Notes: generated from the letters alone by a model not told the origin. Positions 1 through 9,066 are shown, counted from the stretch's first letter. The stretch is DNA of 64,000 nt from Pedobacter cryoconitis (GCF_014200595.1 NZ_JACHCG010000001.1:2294001-2358000), one strand, 5' to 3'. Numbers and translations: made by a program.

Positions 1-4
1 TTCA

Positions 5-340
5 TTAATCGTCCTCATAATCCAGACCTGCCGCCATGTTATAAGCGCCCTGCAATTCTGAGAAAGCATGTCCATCGCCCTTTTCTCTGGCCCTTTTCAT
101 ACCGAGCTGATAAATCTCCACAGCCTTATCGGTCTGCTCCTGTTTTTGATATAATTTACCTAAATGATAATAAGTTCCAACATAAGACGGATGATCCTCC
201 ACTAATTTATGATAATAATGAAAGGCTTGTTCAGTATCATTTAACGAGTTATACTCTGTTGCCAGTGCATATAAGATAAATGGATCATTCGGTTCTGTTG
301 CTAAAAAAGATAATAACTTGTTTAATCGGGTACTTTGCAT
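5..340 (-). CDS. Small TPR-repeat protein
   Basis: A 111-residue soluble protein made of tetratricopeptide repeats. About residues 17-50 and 51-85 each show the helix-turn-helix spacing with the usual small and aromatic positions (ALATEYNSLND, YHLGKLYQKQEQ). There is no signal peptide or membrane segment. TPRs bind partner proteins, but nothing here names the partner. The gene is complete, with its stop codon at the very edge of the window. It is divergent from etfB across a 127-base gap. Specific function unknown. Confidence 0.8.
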   Translation of the reverse strand: MQSTRLNKLLSFLATEPNDPFILYALATEYNSLNDTEQAFHYYHKLVEDHPSYVGTYYHLGKLYQKQEQTDKAVEIYQLGMKRAREKGDGHAFSELQGAYNMAAGLDYEDD

Positions 341-467
341 TTTAAATCCCTGCTTTTTTAATTAGATTTGCAAAAAGACATTTTTTTGAAATCGTTATAT
401 TTAGACACTGATAAAAACCAATAACAGTAGATAATGGCTTCATCAATTTAAAAAACAACTTATTCAT

Positions 468-1205
468 ATGAAAATATTAGTTTGTATCAGTAACGTGCCC
501 GACACAACGACAAAAATAACTTTTACTAATGATAATACCCAATTCAATACTGCGGGAGTTACGTTTATCGTAAATCCGTATGATGAAATTGCATTATCAA
601 GAGCGATTGAACTTTGTGCTGGCGGAAAGGGGACAGTAACAGTAATTAATGTTGGAGAAAGTGCTACTGAACCAACAATCAGAAAAGCATTGGCCATTGG
701 TGCCGATGACGCTGTCAGAATTGATGCAGCTCCGCGTGATGCTTATTTCACAGCTTTTCAGATCGCTGAATATGCTAAAGAAGGTAATTTTGATATGATC
801 CTTACCGGTCGTGAGTCAATTGATTATAACGGTGCGCAGGTAGCTGCAATGGTAGGTGGCTTTTTAGATATCCCATCTATCTCTATTATCAAAAAATTAG
901 ACTATGACGGAACTACTGCAACTCTGGAAAGAGAAATTGAAGGTGGTAAAGAAGTAGTAACCGTAACTGGTAAATTTGTAGCCAGCTGTGCTGAAGGCGT
1001 AGCGGTTCCAACTATCCCAACCATGAGAGGTATCATGTCAGCAAGATCAAAACCATTAGTAGTAGTTGCTGCACAGCCAATTGAAGAAGTAATTAAAGTA
1101 GTACAGTTTGAAACCCCTCCTGCCCGCGGAACCGTAAAGTTGATTCCGGCAGAAGAAGCTGCCAGCCTGATCAGCCTGCTGCATACCGAAGCTAAAGTAA
1201 TCTAA
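468..1205 (+). CDS. etfB: Electron transfer flavoprotein, beta subunit
   Basis: Beta chain (245 aa) of the cytoplasmic ETF heterodimer, which takes electrons from acyl-CoA and other flavin dehydrogenases and passes them to the quinone pool. The N-terminus (MKILVCISNVPDTT) and the adenine-nucleotide-binding loop near residues 120-130 (LTGRESIDYNGAQVA) are typical of the family, as is the length. The start ATG follows an AT-rich leader. etfA lies 44 bases downstream in the same direction, so the two are very likely co-transcribed in the order normal for Bacteroidota. Confidence 0.95.
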   Translation: MKILVCISNVPDTTTKITFTNDNTQFNTAGVTFIVNPYDEIALSRAIELCAGGKGTVTVINVGESATEPTIRKALAIGADDAVRIDAAPRDAYFTAFQIAEYAKEGNFDMILTGRESIDYNGAQVAAMVGGFLDIPSISIIKKLDYDGTTATLEREIEGGKEVVTVTGKFVASCAEGVAVPTIPTMRGIMSARSKPLVVVAAQPIEEVIKVVQFETPPARGTVKLIPAEEAASLISLLHTEAKVI

Positions 1206-1249
1206 GGTCTGTTTTAAAAAATTAAGTATAAAAATCTAAGCGAAAAAAT

Positions 1250-2221
1250 ATGTCAGTTTTAGTATATGTAGAACAAGTCGACGGTAAGTTTAAGAAATCC
1301 GTATTTGAAGCGGTTTCTTATGCAAAAGCCATTGCAGATAAAACAGGGACTAGCCTTACCGCAGTATCTATCGGTAACGTTGCAGATAGCGAATTACAAG
1401 AATTAGGTAAATATGGTGCTGCCAAAGTATTAAACGTGGCGAGCGCAGAATTAAAGAATTTCGTAAACCAGGCCTATGCTGCTGTCATTGCAGAAGCTGC
1501 TCAGAAAGAAAGTGCTGAAGTTATTGTACTTTCCAATTCCTTTACAGGAAAAGGGCTTGCACCACGTGTAGCTGTTAAATTAAAAGCAGGTTTAGTTGAT
1601 GGTGCTGTAGAGCTTCCACAATTAGATGGCGGTAAGTTTTTAGTTAAAAAAGGCGCTTTCTCCGGAAAAGCATTCGCTGTTGCTGAGCTGATTTCAGCAA
1701 ACAAAGTTATCGCATTGAATCCAAACGCTTTCGGCGTTAAAGAATCACCTGTTACTGCAACAATCGAAGCCTTCTCTCCTGCTGTTCAGCCTACTGACCT
1801 TGCAGCAATTGTTAAAGAAATCGTAAGAGCTACAGATAAAGTTTCTCTGCCTGATGCTGAACTGGTTGTTTCTGCGGGAAGAGGTCTTAAAGGACCGGAA
1901 AACTGGGGTATGATCGAAGAATTAGCAGGATTGCTAGGTGCAGCTACAGCTTGCTCTAAACCAGTTTCGGATGCAGACTGGAGACCACACTCAGAACACG
2001 TTGGTCAGACTGGTATTGCAATCAGTCCAAATTTGTATATTGCTATAGGTATATCGGGAGCTATTCAGCATTTAGCCGGAGTAAGTTCTTCTAAAGTAAT
2101 TGTAGTCATCAATAAAGATCCGGAAGCTCCTTTCTTTAAAGTTGCTGATTATGGAATCGTTGGAGATGCCTTTGAGGTTGTTCCTAAATTAATTGAGGCT
2201 CTAAAAGCACATCAAGCTTAA
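1250..2221 (+). CDS. etfA: Electron transfer flavoprotein, alpha subunit
   Basis: FAD-carrying alpha chain of ETF (323 aa). The C-terminal FAD domain is intact: GRGLKGPENW near residue 210, the KPVSDADWRPHSEHVGQTG segment, and the signature around IAIGISGAIQHLAG followed by VVINKDPEAPFF. The N-terminal half is the divergent Rossmann-like domain that packs against EtfB. Length is normal. It is followed 47 bases later by a bifunctional-nuclease family gene, with an inverted repeat in the gap. Confidence 0.95.
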   Translation: MSVLVYVEQVDGKFKKSVFEAVSYAKAIADKTGTSLTAVSIGNVADSELQELGKYGAAKVLNVASAELKNFVNQAYAAVIAEAAQKESAEVIVLSNSFTGKGLAPRVAVKLKAGLVDGAVELPQLDGGKFLVKKGAFSGKAFAVAELISANKVIALNPNAFGVKESPVTATIEAFSPAVQPTDLAAIVKEIVRATDKVSLPDAELVVSAGRGLKGPENWGMIEELAGLLGAATACSKPVSDADWRPHSEHVGQTGIAISPNLYIAIGISGAIQHLAGVSSSKVIVVINKDPEAPFFKVADYGIVGDAFEVVPKLIEALKAHQA

Positions 2222-2225
2222 TATT

Positions 2226-2261
2226 AATATCAGGCGGAGATGAAAGTTTCCGCCGGATATT
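2226..2261 (+). other. Intercistronic hairpin between etfA and the BFN gene
   Basis: AATATC-A-GGCGGA at 2226-2238 pairs with TCCGCC-G-GATATT at 2249-2261: twelve base pairs with one internal mismatch and a ten-base loop. No T-run follows, so it is not a classical terminator. It starts five bases after the etfA stop and ends eight bases before the next ATG, so it could act as an mRNA stabiliser or partial attenuator. Function is inferred from position only. Confidence 0.45.
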
Positions 2262-2268
2262 CATAAAT

Positions 2269-2886
2269 ATGAAAAAAGTAAAACTAGATATTGTTGGCTT
2301 ATCCTATAGCCAAACCCAATCCGGAGCCTACGCACTGGTACTTGGAGAAGTAAACGGCAGAAGACGTTTGCCTATCATCATAGGTGCATTCGAAGCTCAG
2401 GCTATTGCAATTGAGATTGAAAAAATGACCCCAAGCAGGCCATTGACGCATGATCTATTCAAAACATTTGCGCAGACTTATAAAATTGAAATCAAAGAAA
2501 TTCTAATCTACAACCTGGTAGATGGTGTCTTCTTCGCTAAACTGATCTGTACAGACGGTGAAAGAACGGAAGAAATTGATGCCAGAACATCAGATGCGAT
2601 TGCACTGGCTGTTCGTTTCAATTCCTCAATTTACACTTACGAATTTATTTTATCCTCCGCAGGTATCGTTATCGAAGGTAACGACTTTGTTTTTCTCGAA
2701 AACATGGATAACCTGAATAAGGAACATGGACAGGACGATATTGATACGTCAATACCTGGAACTGGCTTTGGAAGCCTTAGCGTTGAGGAACTTAATCAAA
2801 AACTTCAGGAAGCTATTGCGGAGGAAGCCTATGAAAAAGCGGCCCGCATCAGAGATGAACTGAACAAAAGAAATTCATCCCAATAG
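2269..2886 (+). CDS. Bifunctional nuclease (BFN/DUF151) family protein with UVR motif
   Basis: A 205-residue cytoplasmic protein. Residues 1-135 are the BFN/DUF151 domain (LVLGEVNGRRRLPIIIGAFEAQAIAIE, then the DARTSDAIALAVR motif). Members of this family have been reported to act as DNase/RNase. The last 35 residues (LNQKLQEAIAEEAYEKAARIRDEL) form a UvrB/UvrC-type coiled motif, a common combination in Bacteroidota. It sits just downstream of etfBA and may be read through from it. The substrate in vivo is not known. Confidence 0.85.
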   Translation: MKKVKLDIVGLSYSQTQSGAYALVLGEVNGRRRLPIIIGAFEAQAIAIEIEKMTPSRPLTHDLFKTFAQTYKIEIKEILIYNLVDGVFFAKLICTDGERTEEIDARTSDAIALAVRFNSSIYTYEFILSSAGIVIEGNDFVFLENMDNLNKEHGQDDIDTSIPGTGFGSLSVEELNQKLQEAIAEEAYEKAARIRDELNKRNSSQ

Positions 2887-2953
2887 TTATTATTTGCAAG
2901 TTTATACACATCTTTATTTTTTCTACCCAAATTTTTTTATTTGAATATTTTTT

Positions 2954-4219
2954 ATGGAGCGTTTTCACGGAGTAATTGGCGTCATTTTTATACTGGGCCT
3001 GGCTTATCTTTGTTCTAACAACAAGAAAAAGATTAATTTTAGACTAGTAGCAAGTGGCCTCACGCTTCAGATAGTCATCGCAATTCTTGTATTGAGAGTT
3101 GCTCCAGTTCAGCACTTCTTTGAATTCCTTGGAAAAGGAATGCAGAAAATCGAGCAGTTTGCTAAAGTAGGTGTTGATTTTGTTTATGGTGGTGTTGCCG
3201 TTATTGGTTTTGATGGTAAAACACATGCTTATGCTGCCCCTGAAAGTTTCATTTTTGCTTTTAATGTGACGGCCACAATCATCCTGGTTTGTGTGCTGGT
3301 AGCTATATTTTATCATTTCGGTATCATGCAGCGTATCGTTTCTGTAATTGCCAAAGGAATGAACTTTATTATGCGTGTCAGTGGCGCTGAAGCTTTAAGT
3401 AACGTAGCCAGTGCTTTTGTTGGCCAGGTTGAAGCTCAGGTCATGATCAAACCTTATCTTAAGGGAATGACAAAAAGTGAACTGCTGGCTTCTATGAGTG
3501 GTAGTTTAGCTTGTATTGCGGGTGGTATCCTGATTGTTTATGCCAATATGGGTGCCCAGGCCGGAATGAACCTTGCCCCAAAACTAATTATGGCCAGTTT
3601 AATGGCAGCTCCCGGAGCTTTGATTATTTCCAAGATAGTTTTCCCTGAAACAGAAGTTTCGCAGACTATGGGTAAAGTAAAGCTTGAAGTTAAAAGCGAA
3701 TATACGAACCTGATTGATGCCATTTCACATGGTGCAGGAGAAGGTTTTAAGATTGCAATGAACGTAATTGCGATGTTAATCGGCTTTATTGCCTTAATCG
3801 CTTTAGTAGATTATACATTAGTTAACATTGGTCACCTTTTCAATCCAGACTTTAATTTATCTCTGGACTGGATCTTTGGCAGATTATTCTATCCATTTGC
3901 CTGGTCAATGGGTATTCCTGATGTAGATGTAAGCAATGCAGCTACCCTGCTTGGTCAAAAATTAACTGTGAATGAATTCCTTGCTTTCAAAAACCTGACA
4001 ACTAAAGCAGTTCCTATTGTTACTGAAAAAGGTGTACTGATTATCAGTATCGCTATTTGCGGTTTTGCGAATTTCAGCAGCGTCGGTATGCAGATTGGTG
4101 GAATCGGAGAATTGGCTCCGGAACGTCGTGCAGATTTAGCTAAATTAGGTTTAAAAGCGTTAATGTGCGGAACATTGGCATCTTATCTTTCTGCTTCTAT
4201 TGCAGGTGTATTAATGTAA
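2954..4219 (+). CDS. Concentrative nucleoside transporter (NupC/CNT family)
   Basis: Inner-membrane nucleoside:cation symporter of 421 residues, the normal length for bacterial CNTs. The three CNT parts are seen in order: an N-terminal region with LQIVIAILVLRV, a gate/core region with GSLACIAGGILIVYANMGA, and a C-terminal domain containing GEGFKIAMNVIAMLIGFIALI and ICGFANFSSVGMQIGGIGELAPERR. There are about nine to ten membrane segments. Likely role is uptake of exogenous nucleosides for salvage. The nucleoside preference cannot be read from the sequence. A DUF3667 gene follows after 12 bases. Confidence 0.92.
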   Translation: MERFHGVIGVIFILGLAYLCSNNKKKINFRLVASGLTLQIVIAILVLRVAPVQHFFEFLGKGMQKIEQFAKVGVDFVYGGVAVIGFDGKTHAYAAPESFIFAFNVTATIILVCVLVAIFYHFGIMQRIVSVIAKGMNFIMRVSGAEALSNVASAFVGQVEAQVMIKPYLKGMTKSELLASMSGSLACIAGGILIVYANMGAQAGMNLAPKLIMASLMAAPGALIISKIVFPETEVSQTMGKVKLEVKSEYTNLIDAISHGAGEGFKIAMNVIAMLIGFIALIALVDYTLVNIGHLFNPDFNLSLDWIFGRLFYPFAWSMGIPDVDVSNAATLLGQKLTVNEFLAFKNLTTKAVPIVTEKGVLIISIAICGFANFSSVGMQIGGIGELAPERRADLAKLGLKALMCGTLASYLSASIAGVLM

Positions 4220-4231
4220 AATATTATATAT

Positions 4232-5329
4232 ATGTCAGGAGCTTATCGTCATGAAAAAAACTGTCTGAATTGTGGTTACCTTGTTGAAAAACATTATTGC
4301 ACTCAGTGCGGGCAACCAAATCTCGAATTGAAAGAACCTTTCTGGGGCTTTATTTCACATAGTATAGGACACTATTTTCACTTCGATTCTAAATTTTTTC
4401 ATACGCTTATTCCGCTGCTAACTAAACCAGGGCAACTTACATTGGATTATCTCGCAGGTAAAAGAGCGAGATATATCCATCCTGTCAGTCTCTATATTTT
4501 TGTCTCGATTGTTTACTTTCTGATTGTTCCACATGCACTTGAATATGGACATCACCAGGAAAGCCCGGCTACTGAAAAAGCAGCCTTGGTAAAAGACAGT
4601 ATGCCGCTTAGTAACGACGATCTTGAAGTTGTTCCCGAAATACTTGCAGGCCAGATCTTCAAAGCACAATACCGGACACTTAGTTTTAAAACACAGCAAC
4701 TTATTCTGGACAGTTTGAATAAAGCCTATGCGAAGTCCCCATCTCCAGCTTTAGAGAAAAAAATAGGTAATTTCAGTGCTATTCATAACGAGAAATTGGA
4801 CAGCACTTTTGAAGCTTACAGTATCAGGCAGAAAGCTTTACCTCAAGCTGAGCAGGATAACTGGATCACCAGACAATTTAAAAAGAAACAAATTTATATT
4901 AACCAGAAGAAAGCCAAAGATCACTGGGATATTAAAGAAGAAGTTAAGAAATATCAGCCTAAGCAATTCTTCCTCTTAATGCCACTACTAGCTTTCTTTA
5001 TCATGTTGAATTTCAGAAAAAACAGGATCTATTACATTGATCATTTGATTTTTACAATTCATGGAATGACCGCCTTCTTTATCATCTCATCGATTGCCGT
5101 TCCTCTTAAGCAATATGTATTTGGAGAAAATTCGGTAATTAGTTCAATTATTGGATTGGCAGTAGTTGCAGGTATTGTATGGTATTTATATACCGGCCTG
5201 AAATTATTTTATAATAGGTCTGTCTATATGACTATTAAGAAGACGATTACTGTAATTATTTTATATTATGTCACCTTCGCTTTGTCCGAACGAGCCATTG
5301 AAACTGTTATTAAGTATTTAATCGCCTAG
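4232..5329 (+). CDS. DUF3667 membrane protein with zinc ribbon
   Basis: 365 residues. The N-terminus has two knuckles, CLNCG at about 10-14 and CTQCGQ at about 24-29, forming a small zinc ribbon. The DUF3667 hallmark follows (LLTKPGQLTLDYLAGKRARYIHPVSLYIF) with a membrane segment. There is a charged, probably helical middle part (about residues 110-240) and then four C-terminal membrane segments. The family is widespread in Bacteroidota and uncharacterised. It lies 12 bases after the nucleoside transporter, so the two probably share a transcript. Confidence 0.85.
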   Translation: MSGAYRHEKNCLNCGYLVEKHYCTQCGQPNLELKEPFWGFISHSIGHYFHFDSKFFHTLIPLLTKPGQLTLDYLAGKRARYIHPVSLYIFVSIVYFLIVPHALEYGHHQESPATEKAALVKDSMPLSNDDLEVVPEILAGQIFKAQYRTLSFKTQQLILDSLNKAYAKSPSPALEKKIGNFSAIHNEKLDSTFEAYSIRQKALPQAEQDNWITRQFKKKQIYINQKKAKDHWDIKEEVKKYQPKQFFLLMPLLAFFIMLNFRKNRIYYIDHLIFTIHGMTAFFIISSIAVPLKQYVFGENSVISSIIGLAVVAGIVWYLYTGLKLFYNRSVYMTIKKTITVIILYYVTFALSERAIETVIKYLIA

Positions 5330-5427
5330 TCTTTTTTACATTTCTTTATTAGGTTTTACATTGGATAACCTGTAATTTGCCCGTCTTGCGAATTATTAAT
5401 TATATCAGTTAAAATTTTAACAGAAAA

Positions 5428-6372
5428 ATGAAAACAACAGAATTTGCTATAATTGGATTAGGTGGTGTTGGTGGTTATTTCGGATTTAAACTTGCTCAGC
5501 AATACGCAACAGACAGCGCAGCCAATATTACTTTTATTGCCCGTGAAAAGACTTACGAAATTGTCAGAGAAAAGGGACTTACCCTGCTTTCTGCCGAAAG
5601 CGAGGATCCTATAGCCAGACCTCATCAAATTTTAAAAGAAGTAGCTGAACTAAATGATATTGATGTATTCGTCATCTGTGTCAAAGAATACGATCTGGAA
5701 AACATCTGCAATCAATTAAAAGATAAAATCAAAAGTGATACGATCATTCTGCCTTTAATGAATGGGGTTGATATCTATGAAAGAATACGCAAAATAATAA
5801 CCAATGGAATTGTATTGCCTTCGTGCGTTTATGTAGCCTCACATATTAAAGAAAAAGGAATAGTTGAGCATAAAGGAAATCCTGGTAAAATCATTGCAGG
5901 AAAAGACCCTGAGCATCCGGAATTCGATCCTCAAAGTATTGTTGAGCTGTTTAAGAAAGCTTCAATTGATATTGATTACAAAGTTGATTCATTCCCGGCC
6001 ATCTGGTCTAAATACTTTTTCATCGCAAGTTTCGGACTGGTTTCTGCCAGGTATAACAAGTCCATCGGACAGGTTAACGAAGAGGAAGAATTACACCAGA
6101 GAGCTTTAAAAGTGATGCAGGAAATACAGGCCATCGCACTCAGAAAAGAGATTGATCTTCCCGAAAACATCATTGAACAAACCTTTCAGAAAGCAGCCTC
6201 CTTCCCTTTTCAAACACCAACTTCTTTGCAACTGGATGTACAGTCAGGAAAAGAGCACACGGAACTTGAATTATTTGCAGGGGCAATTATAGCCTATGGA
6301 CAAGCCCTGGGTATCCCTGTTCCGGAAACCACTGAGATATACAATGAAATCAAAAACGGAATGCTGGTTTAG
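5428..6372 (+). CDS. Ketopantoate reductase family protein (PanE/ApbA-like)
   Basis: NADP-dependent 2-dehydropantoate 2-reductase family (314 aa). The N-terminal Rossmann motif is G10-L-G-G-V-G, and the C-terminal all-helical domain carries WSKYFF and ends with GIPVPETTEIYNEIK. In well-studied PanE enzymes an Asn sits four residues after the catalytic Lys (KxxxN). Here that position is Ile (KYFFI), so the true substrate may not be ketopantoate, and I give no symbol. Its last four bases overlap a convergent small ORF. Confidence 0.82.
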   Translation: MKTTEFAIIGLGGVGGYFGFKLAQQYATDSAANITFIAREKTYEIVREKGLTLLSAESEDPIARPHQILKEVAELNDIDVFVICVKEYDLENICNQLKDKIKSDTIILPLMNGVDIYERIRKIITNGIVLPSCVYVASHIKEKGIVEHKGNPGKIIAGKDPEHPEFDPQSIVELFKKASIDIDYKVDSFPAIWSKYFFIASFGLVSARYNKSIGQVNEEEELHQRALKVMQEIQAIALRKEIDLPENIIEQTFQKAASFPFQTPTSLQLDVQSGKEHTELELFAGAIIAYGQALGIPVPETTEIYNEIKNGMLV

Positions 6373-6545
6373 CTTCTGTTTTTGAAATAATTCAGGCCAA
6401 ATAAAGTAAGTGAACAACCTATTAAACCAGAAAGTACGGTAGATGAAAAGCCTTTAGTTAATAAAAGCCACGCATCACCAAGGATAAGAATGAGTAATAA
6501 AATTGAAATGATTTTAATTCCATTCTTTTTAAAGAAATCTGCCAT
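6369..6545 (-). CDS. Small two-segment membrane protein (58 aa)
   Basis: An ORF of 58 codons plus stop, MADFFKKNGIKIISILLLIL to the C-terminus LTLFGLNYFKNRS. It reads as a short basic N-terminus, a hydrophobic segment (about 11-29), a short loop and a second hydrophobic segment (about 36-52). It lies opposite and just overlaps the end of the PanE-like gene, and no longer gene competes for the space. The basic-hydrophobic layout suggests a real small membrane protein. Function unknown. Confidence 0.6.
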   Translation of the reverse strand: MADFFKKNGIKIISILLLILILGDAWLLLTKGFSSTVLSGLIGCSLTLFGLNYFKNRS

Positions 6546-6606
6546 AGTTATTTTTGAAGAATTGCAAACTTAAATATTTTTTGTCACCTAAGTGGTGGTG
6601 AGATTC

Positions 6607-6643
6607 AAAATGAAGAGATTTCCTATTGAAATCTCTTCATTTT
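6607..6643 (-). terminator. Strong rho-independent terminator hairpin
   Basis: A perfect 16-bp stem (6607-6622 with 6628-6643) around a five-base loop. Its A-rich and T-rich ends let it work in either direction. It overlaps the stop codon of the minus-strand gene that ends at 6642, so it most likely terminates that gene. Confidence 0.85.
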
Positions 6644-7040
6644 ATGCCAGCATTTCCTGTAGCAGATCAAATAAAGTCAGGTTCTTGGCACAACCAAAAT
6701 AATTATGGTCCAAAATCAGGTAAATCGTCTTTTTCGAAATCCCATCATTGGTTACAATTCTAAGCGGCTGGCATAACAAACCCAGATTTTTCACAAAATT
6801 ACGCTGATAACTTTCATCAAAACCTACATAAACTTCCTCTATATCTCCCAGTGAGATCTTCAAATCTATATCCTGATCATCACCCCGAACCAATAATCCA
6901 TGTTCGGTTAAAACTAAAACCCCGGTATGATCATGTACCGGAGGAACACCTGTAAACTGGGCAGCAATGTTGTTAATCCCTGTTTTTGATTCCAGTTCAT
7001 AATCATAACTCCATAATACTCTTGCGTCTAATAAATTCAT
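6642..7040 (-). CDS. Uncharacterised 132-aa cytoplasmic protein
   Basis: No domain that I recognise. The protein is soluble, acidic and mostly alternating hydrophobic/polar, compatible with a beta-rich fold: TGVLVLTEHGLLVRG, then DIDLKISLGDIEEVYVGFDE, then LRIVTNDGISKKTIYLIL. That order of short strands ending in a helix (LTLFDLLQEML) resembles PH-like domains, but this is only an impression. Its terminator overlaps its own stop codon, so it is probably monocistronic. Confidence 0.7.
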   Translation of the reverse strand: MNLLDARVLWSYDYELESKTGINNIAAQFTGVPPVHDHTGVLVLTEHGLLVRGDDQDIDLKISLGDIEEVYVGFDESYQRNFVKNLGLLCQPLRIVTNDGISKKTIYLILDHNYFGCAKNLTLFDLLQEMLA

Positions 7041-7125
7041 TGCTTAAAATTGAGATGCTCGTTAGGGTTGCAAAATTAGCATTTTATTGATTAATTAAGC
7101 CTACCTTCACCAACATGATGGCGAT

Positions 7126-7746
7126 TTGCCATATATTTTCCCACCCCGCTCCTTGCAAAACACCTTCAATACGCTAATCGATAGTTTTATAGACAATAAG
7201 GTAGGCATTACAGAAAATTTTTTAAGCGTGGCTTTAGCCGCACAACTCAAAGAAAACCTGTATGGCCTTTACCAGGATAAATTACTGCTATCCGCAGGCA
7301 CAGGAAACGAAACTATAGTCTCTCATGATCAGCTGGTGAGAAGTGACAAAATCTACTGGCTGGATAGAAAGCATGACAATATTCACGAAAACAGCTTTTT
7401 TGATTTGATGGATAGTTTTGTCAGTTATCTGAACAGTACCTGTTATACCGGCATTACTGATTATGAATTCCATTATACACTATACGAAGAAGGGAGCTTT
7501 TATAAAAAACATCTCGATCAGTTCAAGAACAATGATAGCAGACAGTATTCAATGATCATTTATTTAAATGCAGGCTGGCAGGAAAATGATGGCGGAGAAC
7601 TTTGTATTCACCATTCGGATAGTTTGCAGAAAATATCACCTGATAATGGCAAAAGTGTTTTCTTCAAAAGCAGTGAACTCGTACATGAAGTTTTAATCAC
7701 GCATAAACCGAGACTAAGTATAACCGGCTGGTTGAAAATTAATTAA
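7126..7746 (+). CDS. 2OG-Fe(II) oxygenase, prolyl-hydroxylase type
   Basis: A 206-residue member of the SM-20/EGL-9/P4H group of 2-oxoglutarate- and Fe(II)-dependent dioxygenases. The iron triad is visible as H129-x-D131 (KKHLDQF) and H187 (ELVHEVL). R196 (PRLSITGW) is placed to bind 2-oxoglutarate. The double-stranded beta helix runs from about residue 112 to the end, including MIIYLNAGWQENDGGEL. The frame has no early ATG. TTG at 7126 is the best start, and the two ATGs just upstream are in another frame. The substrate, probably a protein proline, is not known. Confidence 0.88.
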   Translation: MPYIFPPRSLQNTFNTLIDSFIDNKVGITENFLSVALAAQLKENLYGLYQDKLLLSAGTGNETIVSHDQLVRSDKIYWLDRKHDNIHENSFFDLMDSFVSYLNSTCYTGITDYEFHYTLYEEGSFYKKHLDQFKNNDSRQYSMIIYLNAGWQENDGGELCIHHSDSLQKISPDNGKSVFFKSSELVHEVLITHKPRLSITGWLKIN

Positions 7747-7778
7747 AAACGTTTAAATTGCTGCGTTAATACGACGCA

Positions 7779-8954
7779 ATGAAACTCATTTTCAACCTCT
7801 GTTTACTGCTGGCATTTTGCCTGCGGGCCAATGCCCAGGAATTCACCTATAACCAGGGAGGAACTTCTGCTAAAAACTATTACGAAGAGATTCCCTATCA
7901 AACGATAAATGGCAAGATGTTCATCCAGGTGGAACTGCATGGCAAAAAGCATAAATTCTTATTTGATACCGGTGCACCGGTAGCGATCAGCCCGCAACTG
8001 GTTACGCTGCTAAAAGCCAAATTTCTGGATGAAGACACACTTTCGGATGTCAACGGCGTTACCGATACTATGGGAGTTGTGCAAATCCCCCGGATTAAAA
8101 TTGGTAAAGTCCGGTTTGATCATATTCCTGCAATTACACTTTTCCCTGATTTTTACAGATGCTGGGGTATAGACGGCGTAATAGGAAGTAATATTCTCCG
8201 CAATTCCATTGTGAGTATCGATGGAAAAAAGCAGGTTATCATTCTGACCGATCAGCTGGAAAAATTAAAACTGAATGATAGCTATGGTTCTCAGATGATT
8301 ACCAATACAAGTTATCAAAGTAACCCGATCATTAAAATCCAGCTAAAAGATAATATTACAGTCGATCTGGGATTCGATACTGGTGACAATGAATTCCTGC
8401 GGATCTCTGAAGAGCTGGTAAGCCAGCTACCTGATTCTGGCGTTTATGAAATTCTGGCCAAAGGTTATGGAGCCAATACAATAGGTGGACTGGGCTTGCA
8501 GCAAAGTGCTGAAAAATACCTGTTGAGACTTCCCCAGATAAAAATAGGTAACGGATTGTTTAACAATACCATTATGGAAACCAATAAAAGCGGCACTTCA
8601 GCTATAGGATCAAAAATTCTGCTGTATGGAATTGTCACGTTAGATTTTATTCACAGTAAATTCTACTTTAATAGTATAAAAAAGGACAATGAGGTCAGAG
8701 AGAAACAATGGCCATTTGTGCCTACAGTAATTAATGACCGGCTTGCTATTGGCGTAGTCTGGGATAAATATAAAAACGAAGTAAAACCCGGGCAACGTAT
8801 CATGGCCATTGATGACGTAGATTATTCTAATGTTACCCTATGTGACATGCTAAACCGTCCGCATATCCTGGCAGGTAAAGAAACAGCCAATATTACCGTT
8901 AAAGATGAGCAGGGGAACCTGCAAAAAATACAGATCAGTAAGCTGCACTATTAA
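7779..8954 (+). CDS. Exported retropepsin-like aspartic protease with PDZ domain
   Basis: 391 residues with a cleavable signal peptide (MKLIFNLCLLLAFCLRANAQ). Two aspartic-protease half-sites follow: FLFDTGAP near residue 63 and LGFDTGDN near residue 200, each in a beta-rich lobe, with the WGIDGVIGSNIL flap-like segment between them. The C-terminal 90 residues look like a PDZ domain (VKPGQRIMAIDDVDYSNVTLCDML). This layout is common in exported Bacteroidota proteases. It starts 32 bases after the oxygenase in the same direction and ends at a clear terminator. Confidence 0.87.
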   Translation: MKLIFNLCLLLAFCLRANAQEFTYNQGGTSAKNYYEEIPYQTINGKMFIQVELHGKKHKFLFDTGAPVAISPQLVTLLKAKFLDEDTLSDVNGVTDTMGVVQIPRIKIGKVRFDHIPAITLFPDFYRCWGIDGVIGSNILRNSIVSIDGKKQVIILTDQLEKLKLNDSYGSQMITNTSYQSNPIIKIQLKDNITVDLGFDTGDNEFLRISEELVSQLPDSGVYEILAKGYGANTIGGLGLQQSAEKYLLRLPQIKIGNGLFNNTIMETNKSGTSAIGSKILLYGIVTLDFIHSKFYFNSIKKDNEVREKQWPFVPTVINDRLAIGVVWDKYKNEVKPGQRIMAIDDVDYSNVTLCDMLNRPHILAGKETANITVKDEQGNLQKIQISKLHY

Positions 8955-8979
8955 ATTCCGGCTACCCGGTTAAACATAA

Positions 8980-9012
8980 AAAATCCCCGTTAAAATTATT
9001 AACGGGGATTTT
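8980..9012. terminator. Bidirectional terminator
   Basis: A 13-bp stem (AAATCCCCGTTAA at 8981-8993, TTAACGGGGATTT at 8999-9011) flanked by A and T runs. It serves the protease gene on the plus strand and citrate synthase on the minus strand, which converge here. Confidence 0.88.
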
Positions 9013-9066
9013 GACACTATCCTCTTTGCTGAAACTTAAGGTATTTCTCAGCTCAGGGTGTAAATA

